A stretch of 64,000 bases of DNA from the NCBI GenBank assembly GCA_001552775.1, contig KQ959264.1:24768-88767 (forward strand). Reading direction: 5' to 3'. The notes under the pieces were generated by a model. The model was given only the letters and a program-made list of their open reading frames with translations, was not told the origin of the DNA and made no database searches. Made by a program: the position numbers and the translations under genes. Below, piece after piece: positions 57,340 to 64,000 of this stretch. Within the stretch, counting starts at the first letter, position 1; the number at the start of each line of letters is the position of its first letter. This DNA comes from Bacteroidales bacterium KA00251 (lineage in GTDB: Bacteria > Bacteroidota > Bacteroidia > Bacteroidales > Porphyromonadaceae).

Positions 57340-58347
57340 ATGAGTGGAAACTCTATCACAAACAAAAGGTCAGACCATACTCATCTCAATTTCCCCAAGA
57401 GAAAAAGAGAAAAGTGGAGCTACGACTTACTCCTTTGGGAAGGAAGAGCTACCCTATGGGCTAGTCTCCTATTTTTCCTTTTGATTCCTCAACTAAAAGC
57501 TCAAGAGTTCAAGGCTCGCGTCACGATCAATACCAACCGACTTCAAGGAGTTGACCAAAATCTTTTTGAAGATCTAGCAGGAAAACTTACGGAACTGATC
57601 AATGACAATCGATGGACTAACTACACCTACTCTCCTAGTGAAAGGATTGTTTGTGAAGTAGCTCTCAACCTTCTCTCTGTAGAGAATGAACATGAATACA
57701 AGGGTGAGCTATTTATCACAGCTCAAAGACCTGTATACAATGCTTCGTACATGACCACATTGATTACCTTTCGCGATAAAGACCTCTCTTTTCAATACCA
57801 ACCATTTGATCAAATTCAATACAATCCCAATGCCTTTGAGAGTAACCTTACAGCTACCATTGTCTACTACATTTACCTCGTTCTCACACTCGACAACGAT
57901 AGCTTTGCTCCCTTAGGAGGTAATATTACCCGTAACGAATTGGTACAAATAGTAAATCGCGCAGGACAGAGTTTTCCAGACGATAAAAGCTGGAGCTCAA
58001 GGGGGGGGACACATAGCCGATATGCCCTAGCTGAAGCACTCAATGATCCGGCTCAGGAAAGTTTTAGAAAGTATTGGTATACTTATCATAGAGAAGGATT
58101 GGACCTTCTCGTTGAAAACATAGCGCGAGGAAGAACCAACATTCTAGACAAACTCTCCTTGCTAGAAGAGACCCACAAAGTTCGCTCTATGTCTCCACTA
58201 CTAATGGTGTTTTCGGAATCTAAGCTAAAGGAATTGGTAGAGATAGCAAAAGAAGCCTCTTCCAGCGAAAAGAAAAAAGCTCTTGATATACTCAACAAGC
58301 TCTATCCTACAGAGCACGATACCCTCTCCCCCCTTCGTCGGGATTAG
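57340..58347 (+). CDS. DUF4835 secreted protein, PorD-like
   Basis: The 335-residue product has a hydrophobic segment near residue 55 (LWASLLFFLLIPQLKAQEF), which looks like a signal peptide behind an unusually long N terminus, so the true start may be later. The rest matches DUF4835: QEFKARVTINTNRLQGVDQN, then LFEDLAGKLTELINDNRWTN, and YNPNAFESNLTATIVYYIYL. I recall this family being called PorD, a type IX secretion-associated protein; that is memory, not shown here. It lies between coaBC and recN, six and eight bases away. Confidence 0.85.
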   Translation: MSGNSITNKRSDHTHLNFPKRKREKWSYDLLLWEGRATLWASLLFFLLIPQLKAQEFKARVTINTNRLQGVDQNLFEDLAGKLTELINDNRWTNYTYSPSERIVCEVALNLLSVENEHEYKGELFITAQRPVYNASYMTTLITFRDKDLSFQYQPFDQIQYNPNAFESNLTATIVYYIYLVLTLDNDSFAPLGGNITRNELVQIVNRAGQSFPDDKSWSSRGGTHSRYALAEALNDPAQESFRKYWYTYHREGLDLLVENIARGRTNILDKLSLLEETHKVRSMSPLLMVFSESKLKELVEIAKEASSSEKKKALDILNKLYPTEHDTLSPLRRD

Positions 58348-58355
58348 TTGTTTCT

Positions 58356-60014
58356 ATGCTTCAGTCACTACTCATTAAAGACTTCATCATTATCAGCCAT
58401 CTAGAAGTAAGCTTTGAGATGGGATTTACCTCCATTACTGGCGAGACAGGGGCTGGGAAGAGTATTTTTGTAGGAGCACTCTCTCTCCTTATGGGGCGTC
58501 GTGCAGATAGTAGCCTAATACGAGATGGCGCAGAAAAAAGCATCATTGAAGGTCTCTTTACCGACATCCCTTATGAAATACAAGAGATGCTACACACTCT
58601 TGAGTTAGAGTCTGGTGACAACTCTGAGTGTATCTTGAGAAGGGAAATTTCCAAGAGTGGAAAAAATAGGAGTTTCGTCAACGATACCCCTGTACCCCTC
58701 AGCACAATGGAAAAGATCGCCGAAAGACTTATTGACATACATTCCCAGCACAGTAATCTCCTCCTCGGCAATTCTCTTTATATCCTTAGTGCTATCGACA
58801 AAATGCTTTCGGACAGCACACCACTTGAGAAGTATCAAAAGGTATACAGAGACTATAAAAGAGCTCAAAATAACCTTATACAACTTAGACAGCAACTAAA
58901 AAAAGCCTCTGAGGAATACGACTACGACAACTTTCGTTTTAAAGAAATTAGTGTTGCCAACCCTCAATCAAATGAAGAGGATACGCTCCAAGAGGAAGAA
59001 AAACTCTTGCAGTATGCAGACAGCATCAAAGAGGGACTACTCGGCGCTAGCCAGTACTTAGAGAGGAGCGAGACAGATGCCATTGAAGCTCTCCACAAAT
59101 TGGCTACTATTGTGGAAAAACTTCCTAGTAGTGAAGAATATGTAGAAAGGATTAAGTCGTGTCACATTGAGCTGGGAGATATTGCAGCTGACTTCCAAAG
59201 GAGAAGTGAAGCCATCAATGCAGACCCCCAGAGACTTGCTGAAGTAGAAGAAAGACTCAACCTCCTTCATCACCTTCTTGATAAATACCATTGTGCCTCA
59301 ACAAAAGAGCTTGTGGACTTTCAACATCAACTACAGCAACGGATTGAACTGTTTCAAGATGGTGACCTTACCCTAAAAGATTCTGAAAGAGAAGTACAAG
59401 AGCTCAAGATTCAACTAAACAAGGTGGCTGCCACACTTACAAAAGCACGAAAATTAGCAGTGACAGCCATGGAAGAAGCAATTAAAAACACCTTGAAGTC
59501 CATGGAGCTTCCACTGGCAGAGGTATCATTTCAGCTAGAACCTTCAGAAGAGCCCAAACCAACTGGCTATGATGAGGTCAATTTCCTCTTTGCTGCCAAT
59601 AATAAACTCCCTTTAAAACCAGTTGGAGATATTGCATCAGGTGGAGAGATGTCGCGTCTTATGCTAGCACTCAAAGCTCTTTTGGCGGAGAAGGGAAACC
59701 TTCCCTCCATTCTCTTTGACGAAATTGACACGGGCATCTCAGGAAGAATAGCTGATAAGATGGGAAAAATACTGAGACAAATTGGAAGTACCATGCAGGT
59801 AATTGCCATTACTCACCTTCCACAAATTGCAGCACGCGGAAAATTTCAAAAAAACATTGAAAAACACCTCGACAGCACGGGGGCTCCCATCACATCTCTT
59901 CGTAGTCTTTCAGAAGAGGAGCGAATAAAAGAAGTGGCTGCCCTGCTAAGTGGAAATACAATCACTCAAGAAAGTATAGGAGCAGCCAAAGTTTTACTTA
60001 AAAACAATGATTAA
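58356..60014 (+). CDS. recN: DNA repair protein RecN
   Basis: SMC-like protein used in double-strand break repair. The 552-residue product has Walker A (ITGETGAGKSIF), long coiled-coil arms (about 150-360), an ABC signature (GDIASGGEMSRLMLALKALL) and Walker B (ILFDEIDTGISGRIADKMGK), with the HLPQIAA motif after it. Its last eight bases overlap rlmB. Confidence 0.96.
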   Translation: MLQSLLIKDFIIISHLEVSFEMGFTSITGETGAGKSIFVGALSLLMGRRADSSLIRDGAEKSIIEGLFTDIPYEIQEMLHTLELESGDNSECILRREISKSGKNRSFVNDTPVPLSTMEKIAERLIDIHSQHSNLLLGNSLYILSAIDKMLSDSTPLEKYQKVYRDYKRAQNNLIQLRQQLKKASEEYDYDNFRFKEISVANPQSNEEDTLQEEEKLLQYADSIKEGLLGASQYLERSETDAIEALHKLATIVEKLPSSEEYVERIKSCHIELGDIAADFQRRSEAINADPQRLAEVEERLNLLHHLLDKYHCASTKELVDFQHQLQQRIELFQDGDLTLKDSEREVQELKIQLNKVAATLTKARKLAVTAMEEAIKNTLKSMELPLAEVSFQLEPSEEPKPTGYDEVNFLFAANNKLPLKPVGDIASGGEMSRLMLALKALLAEKGNLPSILFDEIDTGISGRIADKMGKILRQIGSTMQVIAITHLPQIAARGKFQKNIEKHLDSTGAPITSLRSLSEEERIKEVAALLSGNTITQESIGAAKVLLKNND

Positions 60015-60750
60015 AGAACAACTACTATATGGCATACACTCCGTGCAAGAAGCTCTTGCCACAGGGAAACTACTCGACAAGATATTCCTAAAAAAAGGGA
60101 TTGTCGGTGATAGCATCCAACAAATTCGCCATGAAGCACGTCTCCAGCAAATCCCAGTGCAGGAGGTTCCCCTAGAAAAGCTTAATCGCCTCACCCGAAA
60201 ATCACATCAAGGATGTGTTGCCATTGTAGCGCCGATTGAGTATACCCATCTCGAAAACCTTATTCCTACTCTTTATGAAGAGGGGAGGGAGCCTTTTATT
60301 ATCGTATTAGACGGACTCACAGATACACGCAACTTTGGAGCCATTGCACGAAGTGCTCTTTGTGCAGGTGCCGATGCTATCGTCATTCCATCCTATGGTA
60401 GTGTATCAGTGACGGCAGATGCAATTAACGCCTCTGTAGGATCTTTGCTTCACATTCCTGTATGTCGGGTTGGATCAATTGGCAAAGCCCTCACTTTTCT
60501 CCGTGAAAGTGGTATCAACGTTGTCATTGCCGATGAAAAATCCTCTAAACTCTATTTTGAGGCCGACCTAGATGGTCCCCTCGCTCTTGTAATGGGCAAT
60601 GAGTATAAAGGGGTTTCCCCCGAAGCAAAGCGAGTAGCATCAACAAGCGTAGCAATCCCTTTACAAGGGGAAATAGGATCGCTCAATGTTTCTGTTGCCG
60701 CTGGAATCTTACTCTTTGACGTAACCCGTCGTAGACTGCAAAACCTCTAA
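60007..60750 (+). CDS. rlmB: 23S rRNA 2'-O-methyltransferase RlmB-like (SpoU family)
   Basis: SPOUT methyltransferase expected to methylate the 2'-O of G2251 in 23S rRNA. The 247-residue product has a substrate-binding N-terminal domain (YGIHSVQEALATGKLLDKIF). SPOUT knot motifs are DGLTDTRNFGAIARSALCAG, ALVMGNEYKGVSPEAKRVAS, and VAIPLQGEIGSLNVSVAAGI. It overlaps recN, an arrangement I recall from other Bacteroidales. Confidence 0.93.
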   Translation: MIKEQLLYGIHSVQEALATGKLLDKIFLKKGIVGDSIQQIRHEARLQQIPVQEVPLEKLNRLTRKSHQGCVAIVAPIEYTHLENLIPTLYEEGREPFIIVLDGLTDTRNFGAIARSALCAGADAIVIPSYGSVSVTADAINASVGSLLHIPVCRVGSIGKALTFLRESGINVVIADEKSSKLYFEADLDGPLALVMGNEYKGVSPEAKRVASTSVAIPLQGEIGSLNVSVAAGILLFDVTRRRLQNL

Positions 60751-60798
60751 TACTTTTTATACCAAATAAAACAAACATTTATCCAAATAGATATCCCT

Positions 60799-61176
60799 AT
60801 GAAAAAAGCAATTCACACAAACAATGCCCCCGCAGCTATAGGTCCTTATAGCCAAGCGGTAGAAAGAAAAGGCCTACTCATCACAAGTGGACAACTCGGA
60901 CTGGATCCTAAAACTGGCAATTTTGCCGAAGGTGGTATAAAAGAACAGACAGAGCAAGCTCTTAAAAATGTGGAAGCTATACTTGCTGAAGCTGGTTATT
61001 CCATGGAGGACGTAATTAAAACAACATGTTTCCTAGCCTCTATGGATGATTTTGCAGCAATGAACGAAATCTATGCAAAGCATTTCTCGGGCACATTTCC
61101 CTCTAGAAGTGCTGTAGCAGTGAAGACACTTCCTAAAAATGGACTTGTAGAAATAGAGGTCATCTGCTTTAAATAG
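60799..61176 (+). CDS. ridA: RidA-family enamine/imine deaminase
   Basis: Clears reactive 2-aminoacrylate and related imines produced by PLP enzymes. The 125-residue product has the family motifs APAAIGPYSQAVERKGLLIT, SGQLGLDPKTGNF, and FPSRSAVAVKTLPKNGLVEI; the Arg in PSRSAV is the substrate-binding residue. Cytosolic, with no signal peptide. Confidence 0.95.
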   Translation: MKKAIHTNNAPAAIGPYSQAVERKGLLITSGQLGLDPKTGNFAEGGIKEQTEQALKNVEAILAEAGYSMEDVIKTTCFLASMDDFAAMNEIYAKHFSGTFPSRSAVAVKTLPKNGLVEIEVICFK

Positions 61177-61263
61177 TAAATGGCTCCTTTTCTAGGTAGA
61201 AATCCTATACAAACCATTGTAATTACATACAGATAGTTAGACATTAAGACTTTTCAAAGCAAT

Positions 61264-63792
61264 ATGAAAAAGCTTATCCTACCACTACTTTTTCTTGCAC
61301 TTCTTGTTGCTGGCTGTGCAACAAAAAAGAAACCTACCCCCCCAAAAAGCAAATACCAGCAGACAATAGCTGGAGCAGATAGCAAAGAGGGACTATTAAC
61401 CACACACCTCAGTAGCAAGCACAAACTCTACTTTGCTATACCCGACTCTATATTTGGTCGAGATCTCTACTTTATGAATAAGGTAGTGGCTACCAACCAT
61501 ACCAAGGAACTCGTTTCGGGACAAGTAGTCAATAGTCCTTTTCTCTTTCGCTTTATAAAAGACAAGCTCAACGTCTATATGGTTCATCCTAACATGACGG
61601 ACTATGTAGCCCAAGGCGACAACGAGCTTCAGCTCTCCTACAATAGCAATTATATCCCTGGCGTGATAAAAGCCTTTCCTATTATTGGTACTGAAGGAGG
61701 GAAAGTCCTTATTGAAACGACCGACTTCTTCACTAGTGATGACCGCTTTATCACCCCTCTTTCCAAGAGAAGTGGTCCTTTTGCAGCTATGCTTTTCAAG
61801 GGATCTCTTGATAAATCTGCAACACTGGTTACTGAAGCCAAAGGTTTTCCCCTCAATGTAGAGGTAACAAGCTATATTACCTACAAATTACAGAAGACGG
61901 ATGCTCCATACACCCTGAAGATGCAGCGCTCGATCCTCCTGCTTCCCAAGGAGCCAATGAAGTATCGTATTCAAGACAATCGTGTGGGATTTTTCTATCA
62001 TAGCAAAAGGGTATTCTCTTCTCAGATTGATAAAGTAAAGACCTTTAATGTAGCCCACCGATGGAATCTACAACCTAAAGATCCTGAAGCTTATTTTCGT
62101 GGGGAACTTGTAGAGCCTATAAAACCCATTGTCTTTTATGTAGACCCCGCTTTTCCAAAAAAATGGAGAGCAACTATTAAGCAAGGGATTGAAGACTGGA
62201 ACATAGCCTTTGAAAAAGCAGGATTCAAAAATGCAATTATTGCCAAAGACTATCCTACCGACGATCCTAACTTTGACCCTAACGACGTACGCTACAATAT
62301 ATTCCGATATGCCACTACAGCTATTCCCAATGCAATGGGACCTAGTTACGTAGATCCACGTTCTGGAGAAATTATTAGTGCACAGGTAATTTGGTATCAC
62401 AATGTAATTTCTCTTGTACATAACTGGCGTTTTGTGCAAACTGCAGCTGTAGATCCTAGAGTGAGAAAGAGTGTATTTGATGATGACATCATGTGCGAAA
62501 GCCTCCGTTATGTCGCTTCTCATGAAATCGGACACACTCTCGGGTTAATGCACAATATGGGAGCAAGCTATTCCTACACGATCGACAATCTACGCGATCC
62601 AAAATTTACTGCTGAGTACGGCACTACCCCTAGTATTATGGACTATGCTCGAAACAACTTCCTAGCACAGCCTGGAGACCTAGAACGTGGAGTAAAGCTT
62701 ACCCCTCCTGTTATGGGAGTATACGACAAGGCTGCTATTGAATGGGGCTACCGTCTATTCCCCGGTAATCTCTCTCCACGTAAAGAGAAAAAAATCCTAG
62801 ATAAGATGGTAGACGAAAACTACAAAGATGAAAAACTTCATTTTGGTGCTCAGCAATTCCCCTATACCATTGACCCTACAGATCAAACGGAAGACCTCTC
62901 CAATGACCACTTTACAGCAAGTGACTTGAGCGTAAAGAACCTCAAAATCGTTGCTCGGAATCTGGATAAGTGGCTACTCGAAAAAGGGGAAAACTACGAC
63001 GATCTTGAACAAATGCATACGCAGTTGTATATCCAATACTTCAGACATATTGGACATATTAAGCCTTACATAGGAGGAATAATTTTTGAAGAAGCCCGCC
63101 AAGGAGATGGAAAGCCATCCTTTAAGTATGTAGACAAGGACCTTCAAAAGAAAGCTATCAATTGGCTTTCAGACCAAGTGCTTACCTACAATACATGGAT
63201 GTTTGCTCCCGAACTGATGGCTAAAATAGGAGATGGTCGTACCCAACTCCAAAAGAGTTTAGTCAACAGCATTGTAAAACATCTTTTTGACAAGCGTGTA
63301 GCTGCTCGCATCTATGATTTTAGTCTCACTGGAGCAACCAATGCCTACAACCTTAGCGAATACACCCAAGACGTAGCTAAAGCCCTCTTTGCATCAAGTA
63401 GGAAGAGCAATAAACTCACCGAGCACCAACGTCTTGTAGAGCAATCTGCACTAGATGCAATGATACAAATAACGACGCCTGAAGTAGCGGAAAAAAATAA
63501 AAAAGGGAATAGACTGGATGAAGTAGAAGATCTTCTCAAAGAAGCTACTCCTGTGTGCAACTTTGACCTTGCAAATAGAGAGGATCTTTCACAAGAAGAT
63601 AGCACAGCCTTCTTCCGTCCAACACTGTTTTACTTCCCTATCTCTGACAATATCATTGCCCCTTATTGGCAAATGGTACTTAGGGATATACTCAAGCTAT
63701 ACAAAAAGAATGCAGCTGGGGCAACGGGAGCTGACAAAGCCTATTACAGTTTCTATGCATCAAGAATTGAAAACCTACTAAATGCTAAATAA
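61264..63792 (+). CDS. zinc-dependent metalloprotease lipoprotein
   Basis: The 842-residue product has an SPII signal ending LVAGC (lipid Cys at residue 19), then an N-terminal region of the DUF5118/DUF5117 type. The peptidase domain has HEIGHTLGLMHNM, a full HExxHxxGxxH zinc motif. Pre-motif segments are PNAMGPSYVDPRSGEIISAQ and CESLRYVAS. A helical C-terminal part follows (DUF5117 region). The substrate is unknown, and it is probably outer-membrane anchored. A strong terminator follows. Confidence 0.9.
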   Translation: MKKLILPLLFLALLVAGCATKKKPTPPKSKYQQTIAGADSKEGLLTTHLSSKHKLYFAIPDSIFGRDLYFMNKVVATNHTKELVSGQVVNSPFLFRFIKDKLNVYMVHPNMTDYVAQGDNELQLSYNSNYIPGVIKAFPIIGTEGGKVLIETTDFFTSDDRFITPLSKRSGPFAAMLFKGSLDKSATLVTEAKGFPLNVEVTSYITYKLQKTDAPYTLKMQRSILLLPKEPMKYRIQDNRVGFFYHSKRVFSSQIDKVKTFNVAHRWNLQPKDPEAYFRGELVEPIKPIVFYVDPAFPKKWRATIKQGIEDWNIAFEKAGFKNAIIAKDYPTDDPNFDPNDVRYNIFRYATTAIPNAMGPSYVDPRSGEIISAQVIWYHNVISLVHNWRFVQTAAVDPRVRKSVFDDDIMCESLRYVASHEIGHTLGLMHNMGASYSYTIDNLRDPKFTAEYGTTPSIMDYARNNFLAQPGDLERGVKLTPPVMGVYDKAAIEWGYRLFPGNLSPRKEKKILDKMVDENYKDEKLHFGAQQFPYTIDPTDQTEDLSNDHFTASDLSVKNLKIVARNLDKWLLEKGENYDDLEQMHTQLYIQYFRHIGHIKPYIGGIIFEEARQGDGKPSFKYVDKDLQKKAINWLSDQVLTYNTWMFAPELMAKIGDGRTQLQKSLVNSIVKHLFDKRVAARIYDFSLTGATNAYNLSEYTQDVAKALFASSRKSNKLTEHQRLVEQSALDAMIQITTPEVAEKNKKGNRLDEVEDLLKEATPVCNFDLANREDLSQEDSTAFFRPTLFYFPISDNIIAPYWQMVLRDILKLYKKNAAGATGADKAYYSFYASRIENLLNAK

Positions 63793-63865
63793 GCAAGCTC
63801 TCTAGGGAATCTCATACAATAGGGATTCCTCTAAGCTCGCTTTCTAGCAGGATCAATCATTTTAT

Positions 63866-63902
63866 AAGGGGAGATTCCATGTTAAGGAATCTCCCCTTTT
63901 TC
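63866..63902 (+). terminator. terminator after the metalloprotease gene
   Basis: A 13-bp stem (AAGGGGAGATTCC with 63886-63898), seven-base loop and a T-rich tail. Confidence 0.85.
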
Positions 63903-63936
63903 TTTTCTTTCGTCATGAATAGCCAACTCCTTTCTA

Positions 63937-64000
63937 TGAGACTGTTGCAAAAGTCAACAGTCTCATAATCTTGCTCGCAAGATTGTCTAGACTTTGCAGA
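63937..64000. mobile_element. possible end of an insertion sequence at the window edge
   Basis: TGAGACTGTTG pairs with CAACAGTCTCA (63955-63965) across CAAAAGT, and AATCTTGC pairs with GCAAGATT just after. The GACTGTTGCAAAA core resembles the terminal inverted repeats of IS26/IS6-type elements. The window ends here, so a transposase could not be seen. Confidence 0.25.

Noticed and set aside
62068..62535. A 155-codon frame antisense to the metalloprotease
   Set aside because: Contained in a gene with a complete zinc motif; no independent start or promoter signal.

Overview
The window looks like chromosome of a Bacteroidota species close to Porphyromonas (order Bacteroidales), at moderately low GC. 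The main grounds are an adjacent porU-porV-ispF trio, an order I recall from P. gingivalis, a porT gene divergent from upp, a dipeptidyl peptidase IV whose catalytic residues sit at a constant +5 offset from the P. gingivalis enzyme as I remember it, many SPII lipoproteins, and repeated TAnnTTTG -7 boxes in place of sigma70 -10 boxes. Shine-Dalgarno sites are almost absent. I found no tRNA, rRNA or CRISPR array. Proteases (C69 dipeptidase, DPP IV, zinc metalloprotease) fit a peptide-using lifestyle; that is inference.

Layout. 1-6537: tail of an unknown gene, pgk, a GNAT, a secreted dipeptidase, a lone HIRAN protein, mazG and a methyltransferase. 6558-10070: a cytidylate kinase-like gene, then an accessory stretch with two unknown genes, large inverted repeats and decayed coding fragments. 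10071-16827: type IX secretion genes porU and porV, then ispF and purB. 16973-22530: HU, a 29-residue basic protein missed by size cut-offs, RNase G, recR, a GNAT and ligA, ending at a terminator whose upstream arm is triplicated. 22842-26468: murI, a META lipoprotein, DPP IV. 26486-35344: lipA-coaX-outer membrane protein-TPR-lptC-CNNM/CBS-PpiD/SurA, an envelope-biogenesis run. 35442-39848: three Ig-like (BIG2) lipoproteins around a superoxide dismutase. 40016-44322: rlhA-like U32 protein and upp facing porT, then a nitrilase-fold amidase. 44355-53745 (minus): a small helical protein, a DUF349 protein, a thioesterase, a two-gene OST-HTH/DUF3825 unit, queC and proS. 54089-60750: dnaN, a DnaQ-like exonuclease, coaBC, a DUF4835/PorD-like protein, recN, rlmB. 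60799-63792: ridA and a large metalloprotease lipoprotein. The right edge has an IS-terminus-like hairpin.

How the genes fit together: PorU, PorV, PorT and probably the DUF4835 protein belong to type IX secretion, which exports and anchors proteins at the cell surface. LptC, the outer membrane barrel, the PpiD/SurA foldase and murI serve envelope assembly. RNase G, RlmB, RlhA, ProS, QueC and the small basic protein act on RNA and ribosomes. LigA, RecR, RecN, DnaN and the exonuclease act on DNA. The least explained parts are the OST-HTH/DUF3825 gene pair (47570-51349) and the structured, decayed stretch from 7212 to 10070.
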